NCBI GenBank assembly: GCA_964457455.1
Contig: CAYWJN010000100.1
Location: 1 to 8,754, forward strand
DNA: 8,754 nucleotides
Reading direction: 5' to 3'
Source: JABMPU01 sp964457455
Lineage (GTDB): Bacteria; Cloacimonadota; Cloacimonadia; Cloacimonadales; TCS61
Part shown: positions 1 through 5,011 of the stretch, one piece after another
How the letters are laid out: the number at the start of each line of letters is the position of its first letter
How positions within the stretch are numbered: the first letter of the stretch is position 1
Made by a program: the position numbers and the translations under genes
The notes under the pieces: generated by a model
The model's database searches: none
The model's input: only the letters and a program-made list of their open reading frames with translations
Told to the model about the DNA's origin: nothing

Positions 1-53
1 TTTGTAAAAATTCGTATCGGTTTTTTAATATCTTTTCTTATGGAAGAATCTGG

Positions 54-84
54 GAAAATAACCTCACTCAAATCGAGCGAGGTT
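54..84 (-). terminator. Probable Rho-independent terminator after tRNA-Leu
   Basis: Read on the minus strand, a 10-bp stem (positions 84-75 pairing with 69-60, one G-U pair) closes a 5-nt loop and is followed by TTATTTT. It lies 12 nt beyond the CCA end of the tRNA, where the secG-tRNA transcript would be expected to stop. The U-tract is short and interrupted, so efficiency is uncertain. On the plus strand the hairpin is followed by A residues, so it would not work in that direction. Confidence 0.7.
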
Positions 85-95
85 AAAAAAATATC

Positions 96-183
96 TGGTG
101 CAGAAGGCGGGACTCGAACCCGCACACCCTTAGCGAGCACAAGATCCTTAGTCTTGCGTGTCTGCCAATTCCACCACTTCTGC
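96..183 (-). tRNA. tRNA-Leu, anticodon AAG, CCA encoded
   Basis: The minus strand folds as a complete class II tRNA. The acceptor stem GCAGAAG/CTTCTGC pairs perfectly (183-177 with 106-100), the discriminator is A (99) and CCA is encoded (98-96). The D arm is GTG/CAC with the GG of the D-loop. The anticodon stem CAAGA/TCTTG encloses the loop CTAAGGA, which puts U33 before anticodon AAG (149-147). There is a long variable arm, and the T arm is GCGGG-TTCGAGT-CCCGC. The long variable arm and A73 discriminator fit leucine. AAG would read CUU and, if A34 is deaminated to inosine, also CUC and CUA. Shifting the loop to give anticodon TAA breaks the anticodon stem, so AAG is the supported reading. 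The gene starts one base after the secG stop codon, so it is presumably cut out of the secG transcript. secG followed by a tRNA-Leu is also the arrangement in E. coli (secG-leuU). Confidence 0.93.
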
Positions 184-184
184 T

Positions 185-535
185 TTATTCATTAGTTGTT
201 TCCGGTTCTTCTGTTGCTGGAAATACCGGAACATCACTTTGTTCTGTTGTTGTCTGCTCCACAGCTTCTTCTTTCAATTGATCCACTAATTTACTTGAAA
301 CTGTCTTTTTGCCTTGCAACTGAAAAGCCAGCAAAACACAAGAAATCATAAAAAGAAAAGCTAAGATTTTAGTAGCATTTTTCAGAAAACTGGAAGCAGA
401 TTGACCACCAAGCACATTTGATGCAGCTCCACCCAGCATTCCATCGAGTCCGCTTCCTTTACTCGATTGAGCAAGGATAATCAGAATCAATGCAATAGAT
501 ATTATTACGTGTATTACCATTAAAACTGAATACAT
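185..535 (-). CDS. secG: Preprotein translocase subunit SecG
   Basis: SecG is the small accessory subunit of the SecYEG channel in the cytoplasmic membrane and assists SecA-driven export. The 116-aa product shows the family layout: a first membrane helix at about residues 3-22, a glycine/serine-rich cytoplasmic loop (about 24-50, with SSKGSGLDG and MLGGAASNVLGG), a second helix at about 54-74, and a charged, Glu/Thr-rich tail. The length is normal to slightly long for SecG because of that tail. The start is supported by AAGGAG five to six bases upstream of ATG. The gene lies 70 bp downstream of the trpS stop, and its own TAA is one base from the tRNA-Leu, so secG and the tRNA are almost certainly one transcript ending at the hairpin at 54-84. 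Confidence 0.95.
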   Translation of the reverse strand: MYSVLMVIHVIISIALILIILAQSSKGSGLDGMLGGAASNVLGGQSASSFLKNATKILAFLFMISCVLLAFQLQGKKTVSSKLVDQLKEEAVEQTTTEQSDVPVFPATEEPETTNE

Positions 536-605
536 TTCATCTCCTTAATTTCAAACCGAAAAGCACATTTATTTTGCTGCTTTTTGGTGTCAATCAAAAT
601 GATAG

Positions 606-1466
606 CTATCCCAGTCCGATCTCTTTTTTCAGGAAAGTCATCTTTTTATGCACTATTTCGCTTGCTCTTTTGGCACCGCTTTTCAATACTTCATCAATGT
701 AGTCTTTATTATCTATAAGCCGGTAATATTTTTCTCGAATCGGAGAAAGTGTCTCATTTATAACTTCAAACAGTTTCTGTTTTGCATGTCCCCAGCCCAT
801 TCCTCCGGCAAGGTATTTTTCTCTCATTTGTTTTATTTGATTTTCATCAGCAAAAAGTTTATAAAGTGCAAAGATATTGCATTTATCAGGGTCTTTCGGT
901 TCTTCTATTGTTTGAGAGTTAGTTACGATCTTCATAAGAAGTTTCCGTAATTTATTAGCTGGAAGTAACAATGGAATCGTGTTATTATAGCTTTTACTCA
1001 TTTTCCTGCCATCTAAACCAATCACAGAACCTGTTGATTCTCTGATCAGTGCTTTCGGGATTTTCAGCAGTTCTTTTCCGTAATTATGATTGATCGTTTG
1101 AGCAATATCCACTGCCATTTCCAGGTGTTGAGCCTGATCTTTTCCTACTGGAACAACATCACTGTCAAATTGAAGAATATCTGCTGCCATTAGAACCGGA
1201 TAAGTGAAAAGTCCCATATTCACGCCATCATCTGGATCTCTGCCGATTTCAGTGTTTTCAGCAACTTTTGCTTTGTACGAATGCGCTCGATTCATTAAGC
1301 CTTTCGATGTGAAAGCCATTAGAAAGATCGTTAATTCAAAAGTGCCGCCAACAGCAGATTGTTTATATAAAATAGATTCTTTGGGGTTTAATCCCATTGC
1401 CAGCCACGTAGCTGCAACTTCGTATGTCAATTCTCGAATCTTTTTGGGATCTTTCATTGAATTCAA
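606..1466 (-). CDS. trpS: Tryptophanyl-tRNA synthetase, N-terminus missing in assembly gap
   Basis: This class I synthetase charges tRNA-Trp with tryptophan using ATP in the cytoplasm. The 286 residues present run from just before the KDPKKIRE segment to the C-terminus. They include QSAVGGTFEL (the tryptophan/dimer region), GLFTYPVLMAADIL, the VPVGKDQAQHLE signature and KMSKS at 990-1004, followed by the helical C-terminal domain. Compared with typical TrpS of about 330 aa, roughly 45-50 N-terminal residues, including the HIGH-equivalent motif, fall in the 100-N gap. A reading frame can be drawn through the Ns to 1622, but its upstream part is rimO sequence in the wrong frame, so the true start is not visible. 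The stop TAG is at 606-608. rimO lies upstream in the same direction and secG downstream, so co-transcription is likely. Confidence 0.95.
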   Translation of the reverse strand: MNSMKDPKKIRELTYEVAATWLAMGLNPKESILYKQSAVGGTFELTIFLMAFTSKGLMNRAHSYKAKVAENTEIGRDPDDGVNMGLFTYPVLMAADILQFDSDVVPVGKDQAQHLEMAVDIAQTINHNYGKELLKIPKALIRESTGSVIGLDGRKMSKSYNNTIPLLLPANKLRKLLMKIVTNSQTIEEPKDPDKCNIFALYKLFADENQIKQMREKYLAGGMGWGHAKQKLFEVINETLSPIREKYYRLIDNKDYIDEVLKSGAKRASEIVHKKMTFLKKEIGLG

Positions 1467-1566
1467 NNNNNNNNNNNNNNNNNNNNNNNNNNNNNNNNNN
1501 NNNNNNNNNNNNNNNNNNNNNNNNNNNNNNNNNNNNNNNNNNNNNNNNNNNNNNNNNNNNNNNNNN
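1467..1566. other. Assembly gap of 100 N between rimO and trpS
   Basis: This is a run of exactly 100 N, a conventional placeholder for a gap of unknown size. The flanks show no overlap. About 45-55 residues of RimO (most of its TRAM domain) and about 45-50 residues of TrpS are missing, plus any spacer. The real distance is therefore probably near 300 bp rather than 100. Confidence 0.9.
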
Positions 1567-2724
1567 ATCGAAATAACTTCTTCCCTCGAAAGAAAATTCT
1601 CCTTCCTCACCAATTCGGTCAATAATAACTTTGATTTTTTTGCCTATCAGGCTGGCAAGGAAATCTTCGGAAATAGTTTGCTGAAACGTCATGATTTCTT
1701 CTTTTCTTTTTTCAGCAATTTTTTCCGGGATCTGTTCAGGTAGATCGAACGCTGGTGTATCTTCTTCACGGGAATAGGAGAAAACTCCCAATCGTTCAAA
1801 CTTTATTTCTTTTATAAAATTTCGAAGTTCAATGTATTTATCTTCAGATTCTCCCGGATAACCGGTTATCAGCGTGGTTCGAATAATTGCTTCAAGTATT
1901 TTTGTTCGGATTTCTGTGATGATCTCTTTAATACGTTCTTTTGTTACTTTCCTGTTCATGCTTTGTAGAATTTCATTATTAATATGCTGAATTGGAATCT
2001 CGAAATATTTGCAGATCTTCGGCAGCTTCCCAATCGTGTCGATGATCTTAGAAGTTATATGAGCTGGATGCAGGTAGAGAATACGTATCCATTCCAGGTT
2101 TTCAATTTTGTGCAGTTCTTCTAGAAGTACATCGAGTTTTGGCTCACCGTAAATATCCGCTCCGTAATTTGCTGTATCCTGAGCTGTGAGAATTAATTCA
2201 TTTACTCCTCTTTCCGCTAAGGATTCAGCTTCCTGAACAAGTTTCTCAATTGGAACGCTCTCTAAATTTCCCCGAATCGAAGGAATTGCACAATAACTGC
2301 ACAAATTGTTGCAACCATCACTTATGCGGAGATATGCAAAGTGGGGGAGAGTTAACAGTTTTCGTTGATATTTACAAGTTTTGGTAAATAATTTTGAGAA
2401 ATTATCAAAATCTTTCAGATCAATTAAATGATCAATTTCAGGAATATCTTTCTCAATATTCTTAAAATACCTTTTTACTAAACAGCCAGTTACGATCAGT
2501 TTTTCACAATTACTGGTTTTCTTGTGTTCTGCTGCTTCCAGGATAGAATCTATGGATTCTTCTTTAGCATCATTAATGAATCCGCAAGTATTAATAATGA
2601 TCACATTTGCTTCTTCAAGATTACTTGTTTTATGATATTTATTCTGTTCGATAATATGAGCAAAAACTTCACTATCAACTAAATTTTTCGAACATCCTAG
2701 ACTGATAATTGCATATTTTTTCAT
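1567..2724 (-). CDS. rimO: Ribosomal protein S12 methylthiotransferase RimO, C-terminus missing in gap
   Basis: RimO is a radical-SAM enzyme with two [4Fe-4S] clusters that adds a methylthio group to the conserved aspartate of ribosomal protein S12. The N-terminal UPF0004 domain carries its three cluster cysteines at C11 (SLGCSKN), C47 (INTCGFI) and C81 (VTGCL). The CGFI..AKEESI string separates RimO from MiaB. The radical-SAM cysteines are C138, C142 and C145 in SDGCNNLCSYCAIPSIRG. YSREEDTPA near the end of the catalytic part is also typical of RimO. The C-terminal TRAM domain begins (KIKVIIDR..EEGEFSFEGRS) but is cut by the N gap after 386 codons; full proteins are about 430-440 aa. I chose the ATG at 2724 because MKKYAIISLGCSKN is the usual family start. 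An upstream ATG at 2757 adds 11 unconserved residues encoded by an interspersed repeat. No good Shine-Dalgarno precedes 2724 (the leader is GGTTAAATAAT). Confidence 0.95.
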
Positions 2725-2731
2725 ATTATTT

Positions 2732-2755
2732 AACCGCAAAGTTCGCGAAGAACGC
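2732..2755. repeat. Interspersed-type repeat abutting the rimO start
   Basis: The string AACCGCAAAGTTCGCG continues as AAGAACGC and contains the 8-bp palindrome TTCGCGAA (2742-2749). It resembles the 'AACCGCAAAG...CGCGAAG' type of short non-coding repeat that I have seen scattered through intergenic DNA of many environmental bacterial genomes. It ends only 7 bp from the rimO ATG and takes the place where a ribosome binding site would be expected. Only one copy is present in this window, so the repeat status rests on recognition, not on copies seen here. Confidence 0.4.
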
Positions 2756-2778
2756 ATAAGGATGATGAGTTCACCTCA

Positions 2779-2816
2779 AAACTTGACACAAGTCTGAAAG
2801 ATCTTGTGTCAAGTTT
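2779..2816. repeat. Perfect 14-bp inverted repeat, 10-nt loop
   Basis: AAACTTGACACAAG at 2779-2792 is the exact reverse complement of 2803-2816. Part of the arm, ACTTGACACAA, recurs at 2917-2927 as a single arm. The structure lies 55-92 bp upstream of the rimO start. It could be a terminator-like or mRNA-stabilising hairpin in the DUF1015-rimO interval, but no U-tract follows on the minus strand (the next bases are TGAGGTGA). The TTGACA inside it is part of the repeat and has no good -10 partner. Confidence 0.85.
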
Positions 2817-2821
2817 GAATG

Positions 2822-2836
2822 AAATAATCATTATCA
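2822..2836. promoter_or_regulatory. Fur-family-like operator candidate upstream of rimO
   Basis: The 15-mer AAATAATCATTATCA matches the 7-1-7 Fur/PerR-type consensus TGATAATnATTATCA at 13 of 14 defined positions apart from two mismatches at its left end, that is 12 of 14. It sits inside a wider imperfect palindrome (2817-2839, GAATGA/TCATTC arms). It contains GATAAT on the minus strand, which could serve as a -10, although I see no good -35. It lies about 100 bp upstream of rimO, whose product needs two iron-sulfur clusters. AT-rich DNA produces such matches by chance, so this is only a candidate. Confidence 0.25.
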
Positions 2837-2974
2837 TTCCAATAAAAAATTGACTGTATTCAACTTAAGTCAAGATTGTCCAGAAGCTACCGGACAACTT
2901 AACTCAAGTTTAGATACTTGACACAACTCAGTGTTGTGCTGGTTCAATTCTTGAAGATTGAATCTAAACGTTTT

Positions 2975-3003
2975 GGTTCATCAGGCAATTACCTGATAGA
3001 ACC
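2975..3003. repeat. Imperfect 11-bp hairpin (GGTTC-ATCAGG / CCTGAT-A-GAACC)
   Basis: ATCAGG/CCTGAT pairs around the loop CAATTA and extends through one bulged A into GGTTC/GAACC. The GAACC arm can instead pair with a second GGTTC at 2941-2945 (as part of GCTGGTTC/GAACCAGC), so two exclusive folds are possible. On the minus strand it is the first strong hairpin after the DUF1015 stop codon, about 43 nt downstream, but the sequence following it is AAAACG rather than a U-tract. Confidence 0.7.
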
Positions 3004-3046
3004 AGCTAAACTCCGTGTCTTTCGGTGATTTTCAGTGTTTAATTCT

Positions 3047-4291
3047 TTAATCCAACAAATGAACGATCACCCCTGAACGTAATTTTGGTTCAAACCAGGT
3101 GGATTTTGGTGGCATTACTTTTCCTGCATCAGCAATTGCCATCAGTTGCTCGATAGAAGTTGGAAACATGGAAAAAGCTACAGCTTCTCCAGCATCCACG
3201 CGTCTGGAAAGTTCTTCCAGTCCGCGAATTCCACCAACAAAATCGATTCGTTTATCTTTACGGGGATCACCAATTCCCAATATTGGTGTAAGCAGATTCT
3301 CCTGTAAAATGGAAACATCGAGTGATTTCACCGGATCATCTTCTGGGAAAGTTCCTTGTTTGACCGTTAGCTTATACCAGTTTCCATCCAAATACATTCC
3401 GAAATTATGAAGATGATCTGGTTGAAATGGCTTATCAGTTGAGAATTTCTCCAAAATAAATTTTTCTTCAATAAGTTTTAGAAATTTATCTTCATTGAGA
3501 TCGTTCAGATCTTTTACTATCCGGTTATAATCCATAATATAAAGCTGATCGTGGGGGAAAATAACAGAGAGAAAATAATTATATTCTTCTTCTCCTGTAT
3601 GATTTAGATTTGCTTCTCTCCTTCTCTGTCCAACGATCGTTCCTGAAGCAGAGCGGTGATGGCCATCGGCAACGTACATATAATCGATCTTAGAAAAAAT
3701 ATCCATAATCTTCTGAATGTCTTGTTCCCTATTGATTTTCCAGAAAATATGCTTGATACCATCATCTGCTTCAAAATCATAAACAGGCTTTTCTTTGATT
3801 AATTCATCAACTAGATTGTTCATATCTTCTCTTGCCTTGTAAGTAAGAAAAACCGGACCAGTGTTTGCGTTCAAAGTATCTACGTGCTTGATGCGGTCTG
3901 CTTCTTTATCTGCACGGGTGTGTTCATGTTTTTTGATGACATTATTTTCGTAATCTTCGATGGATGCCCCGACAACGAGTCCTATCTCGTCAATATTGTC
4001 CATGATGAGACGATAAAGATAAAAACATGGTTTTTCATCCTGAATAAGAATTCCATTTTTAATGAGGTTATCCAGATTTTTTTTCCCTTTCAGATAAACA
4101 GCTTCATCATAAATGTTTATATTTTCGGGAAGATCAACTTCGGGTTTTACAACGTGCAGAAAACTATAAGGATTATCTTTCACCTGCACGCGTGCTTCCT
4201 TTGAATTCAGTACATCATAAGGTGGGGAAGCCACTTCTTTAATCATTTCTTCTGCCGGACGAACTCCCCTGAAAGGTTTGATCTTAGCCAT
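3047..4291 (-). CDS. DUF1015 family protein
   Basis: This is a complete 414-aa member of the DUF1015 family (PF06245), a conserved bacterial family of unproven function. Family marks are IKPFRGVRP at the N-terminus, VASPPYDVLN (20-29) with NPYSFLHVVKPE (40-51), KKHEHTRADKEADR with H122, H124, T125, D128 and K129, DGHHR at 209-213, IDFVGGIRG, and the C-terminal STWFEPKLRSG. It looks cytoplasmic, with no signal peptide or membrane helix. In other bacteria this family often neighbours serine-biosynthesis genes, and the DGHHR-type motif recalls ParB/sulfiredoxin-fold serine kinases; both are hints, and no serine gene is visible here. The first 51 coding bases and start codon are repeated across the N gap (ATG at 4446), where the intact leader with AAGGAGAG is found. 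I read this as one gene whose 5' end was printed twice by scaffolding. The next gene downstream is rimO, after 320 bp. Confidence 0.9.
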   Translation of the reverse strand: MAKIKPFRGVRPAEEMIKEVASPPYDVLNSKEARVQVKDNPYSFLHVVKPEVDLPENINIYDEAVYLKGKKNLDNLIKNGILIQDEKPCFYLYRLIMDNIDEIGLVVGASIEDYENNVIKKHEHTRADKEADRIKHVDTLNANTGPVFLTYKAREDMNNLVDELIKEKPVYDFEADDGIKHIFWKINREQDIQKIMDIFSKIDYMYVADGHHRSASGTIVGQRRREANLNHTGEEEYNYFLSVIFPHDQLYIMDYNRIVKDLNDLNEDKFLKLIEEKFILEKFSTDKPFQPDHLHNFGMYLDGNWYKLTVKQGTFPEDDPVKSLDVSILQENLLTPILGIGDPRKDKRIDFVGGIRGLEELSRRVDAGEAVAFSMFPTSIEQLMAIADAGKVMPPKSTWFEPKLRSGVIVHLLD

Positions 4292-4293
4292 TG
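4239..4293 (-). repeat. Left copy of a 55-bp exact duplication flanking the N gap
   Basis: Positions 4239-4293 are identical to 4394-4448, and each copy touches the 100-N run. A perfect match of exactly 55 bp at two contig ends is what a de Bruijn assembler using k=55 leaves behind when two contigs share a terminal k-mer and a scaffolder inserts Ns instead of merging. The sequence is the first 51 coding bases of the DUF1015 gene with its start codon and 2 bases upstream. Confidence 0.85.
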
Positions 4294-4393
4294 NNNNNNN
4301 NNNNNNNNNNNNNNNNNNNNNNNNNNNNNNNNNNNNNNNNNNNNNNNNNNNNNNNNNNNNNNNNNNNNNNNNNNNNNNNNNNNNNNNNNNNNN
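4294..4393. other. Spurious 100-N assembly gap within one 55-bp overlap
   Basis: The run is exactly 100 N and is flanked on both sides by the same 55 bp (4239-4293 and 4394-4448). Collapsing the two copies joins the DUF1015 reading frame directly to its natural leader and ribosome binding site, with no missing sequence. Confidence 0.8.
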
Positions 4394-4448
4394 TTAATCA
4401 TTTCTTCTGCCGGACGAACTCCCCTGAAAGGTTTGATCTTAGCCATTG
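4394..4448 (-). repeat. Right copy of the 55-bp duplication (true 5' end of DUF1015 gene)
   Basis: Identical to 4239-4293. This copy has the native upstream context: the ATG at 4446-4444 is preceded by AAGGAGAG. The 3' end of the copy runs into Ns, so it does not encode a separate protein. Confidence 0.85.
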
Positions 4449-4450
4449 TT

Positions 4451-4458
4451 CTCTCCTT
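4451..4458 (-). promoter_or_regulatory. Ribosome binding site of the DUF1015 gene
   Basis: On the minus strand AAGGAGAG lies 4 bases upstream of ATG at 4446. It supports that ATG as the start, and shows that the coding part at 3047-4291 belongs to this leader once the duplicated 55 bp are merged. Confidence 0.8.
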
Positions 4459-4463
4459 TTATT

Positions 4464-4483
4464 CTACGCAGATTAACACTGAA
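4464..4483. repeat. Possible interspersed-type repeat remnant
   Basis: The string CTACGCAGATTAACACTGAA resembles the 'cgcagattaacgctga' class of short intergenic repeats seen in many environmental genomes. It lies just upstream of the DUF1015 ribosome binding site. A related-looking string, CTCCGTGTCTTTCGGTGATT followed by TTCAGTGTTT, is at 3011-3040 just downstream of the same gene. Recognition only; neither is repeated exactly in this window. Confidence 0.3.
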
Positions 4484-4529
4484 ATTTATAATTTTTCATG
4501 TATTCAAATTAAAGTAAATTGTTTTAAAA

Positions 4530-4847
4530 CTACTTTCTTAACATTAATCCTCTTTTAAAAATCCGATAACCTTTATAAATTAAACCACCTGATGAAGCAA
4601 AAACAAAAATTGCACCACCTACAGTCTTACCTATGTCAATACCAGTCAGAAAATGTGCAGTTCTTCCTAAAAAAAAAGCAATTGCAAATCCAATAATCAT
4701 TATAAAGATCCCATAAAATATTAATTTGTTTCCTTTTCTAACAAAATAATCTCTATTTAGGTTAATATCATCATTCTTAAAATGATATCCGCATTCGCAT
4801 TCTATTGAATTATCGGGACTATAAAGCCCACATTTTGGACACTTCAT
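4530..4847 (-). CDS. Small zinc-ribbon protein with two membrane helices, function unknown
   Basis: The 105-aa product has a cytoplasmic-type zinc ribbon at the N-terminus with C3, C6, C17 and C19 (CPKCGLYSPDNSIECECGYHF), which is CxxC-x10-CxC. A polar linker follows (about 24-41), then two hydrophobic helices at about 42-61 and 75-91, and a basic C-terminus (KRGLMLRK). Zinc ribbon plus transmembrane pair is a common layout for small uncharacterised membrane proteins; I do not recognise a named family. The leader has only a weak AGGA about 10 bases upstream of ATG at 4847. It stops with TAG 83 bp before the DUF1015 start and could share a transcript with it. Base composition is visibly more AT-rich and lysine/isoleucine-heavy than the neighbouring ileS. 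Confidence 0.75.
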   Translation of the reverse strand: MKCPKCGLYSPDNSIECECGYHFKNDDINLNRDYFVRKGNKLIFYGIFIMIIGFAIAFFLGRTAHFLTGIDIGKTVGGAIFVFASSGGLIYKGYRIFKRGLMLRK

Positions 4848-4887
4848 ATATATTTATCCTAAAAAATTGATCAACAATTTAATATTT

Positions 4888-5004
4888 TCAGTATGTTGCA
4901 AGAAGTTTAAATAGAAACAAATCATTTTTTTCTAAAGACATAAAGACTTCATCTCCATTGATATCTACCGGACGAACTCCCTTGAAAAGCTTGATTTTAG
5001 CCAT
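4888..5004 (-). pseudogene. Degenerate fragment duplicating the start of the DUF1015 gene
   Basis: A 38-codon frame starts 7 nt after the ileS stop codon and reads MAKIKLFKGVRPVDINGDEV and onward to TGA at 4890-4888. The first 12 residues match the DUF1015 start (MAKIKPFRGVRP) at 9 to 10 positions, and the DNA at 4964-5013 matches 4406-4455 at 44 of 50 bases. All six differences are transitions. The match includes 9 bases of leader and ends abruptly after codon 13; I see no DUF1015 motif (SPPYDV, NPYSFLH) after that. I read it as a truncated remnant of a second DUF1015 gene or of a partial duplication. It could instead be a real short peptide gene, but it lacks a good ribosome binding site (TTGAGAAAAC). 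Confidence 0.6.
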
Positions 5005-5011
5005 TGTTTTC

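Larger units (their letters stand above)
2725..3046. repeat. 320-bp intergenic region rich in inverted and direct repeats
   Basis: I see no coding sequence here. The region holds, from left to right: an interspersed-type element touching the rimO start (2732-2755); a perfect 14-bp inverted repeat (2779-2792/2803-2816); a near-palindrome resembling a Fur box (2817-2839); two 14-bp direct repeats with one mismatch (2861-2874 and 2895-2908) flanking a TTGTCC/GGACAA hairpin (2876-2881/2892-2897); an 8-bp inverted repeat GTTTAGAT/ATCTAAAC (2908-2915/2962-2969); CACAAC/GTTGTG (2922-2927/2933-2938); an 8-bp inverted repeat GCTGGTTC/GAACCAGC (2938-2945/2999-3006); and an 11-bp hairpin with one bulge (2975-2985/2992-3003). 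None of the hairpins is followed by a convincing U-tract on the minus strand. The role could be termination, mRNA stability, a small RNA or simply repeat accumulation; the sequence does not decide. Confidence 0.7.

Noticed and set aside
1..53. Window start beyond the terminator
   Set aside because: Too short to judge; no gene, repeat or signal seen.
559..593. Promoter or terminator between trpS and secG (TTGACA at 593-588; 7-bp AAAAGCA/TGCTTTT hairpin at 559-584)
   Set aside because: The -35 match has no acceptable -10 at 16-18 bp, and the hairpin has a 12-nt loop and no U-tract; both are likely chance in AT-rich spacer.
606..1622. Long frame reading trpS through the N gap into upstream sequence
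   Set aside because: The part upstream of the Ns is rimO in the wrong frame, so only 606-1466 is TrpS.
1363..2757. Long frame reading rimO through the N gap and starting at 2757
   Set aside because: The part beyond the Ns is trpS out of frame, and the first 11 residues are repeat-encoded; rimO is supported only for 1567-2724.
2781..2791. TTGACA -35 element in the 14-bp inverted repeat
   Set aside because: It is part of the repeat arms and has no TATAAT-like hexamer at proper spacing on either strand.
2887..2900. Similarity of CTACCGGACAACT to CTACCGGACGAACT in the DUF1015 fragment (about 4965-4978)
   Set aside because: Short, needs an indel, and the surroundings do not match, so it is probably coincidence.
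2779..3006. CRISPR array
   Set aside because: Repeats are few, of differing sequence and irregular spacing, with no unique spacers of constant length and no cas genes.
3884..4204. Plus-strand open frames opposite the DUF1015, ileS and other genes
   Set aside because: They are antisense shadows without ribosome binding sites or recognisable protein features; the minus-strand genes explain the region.
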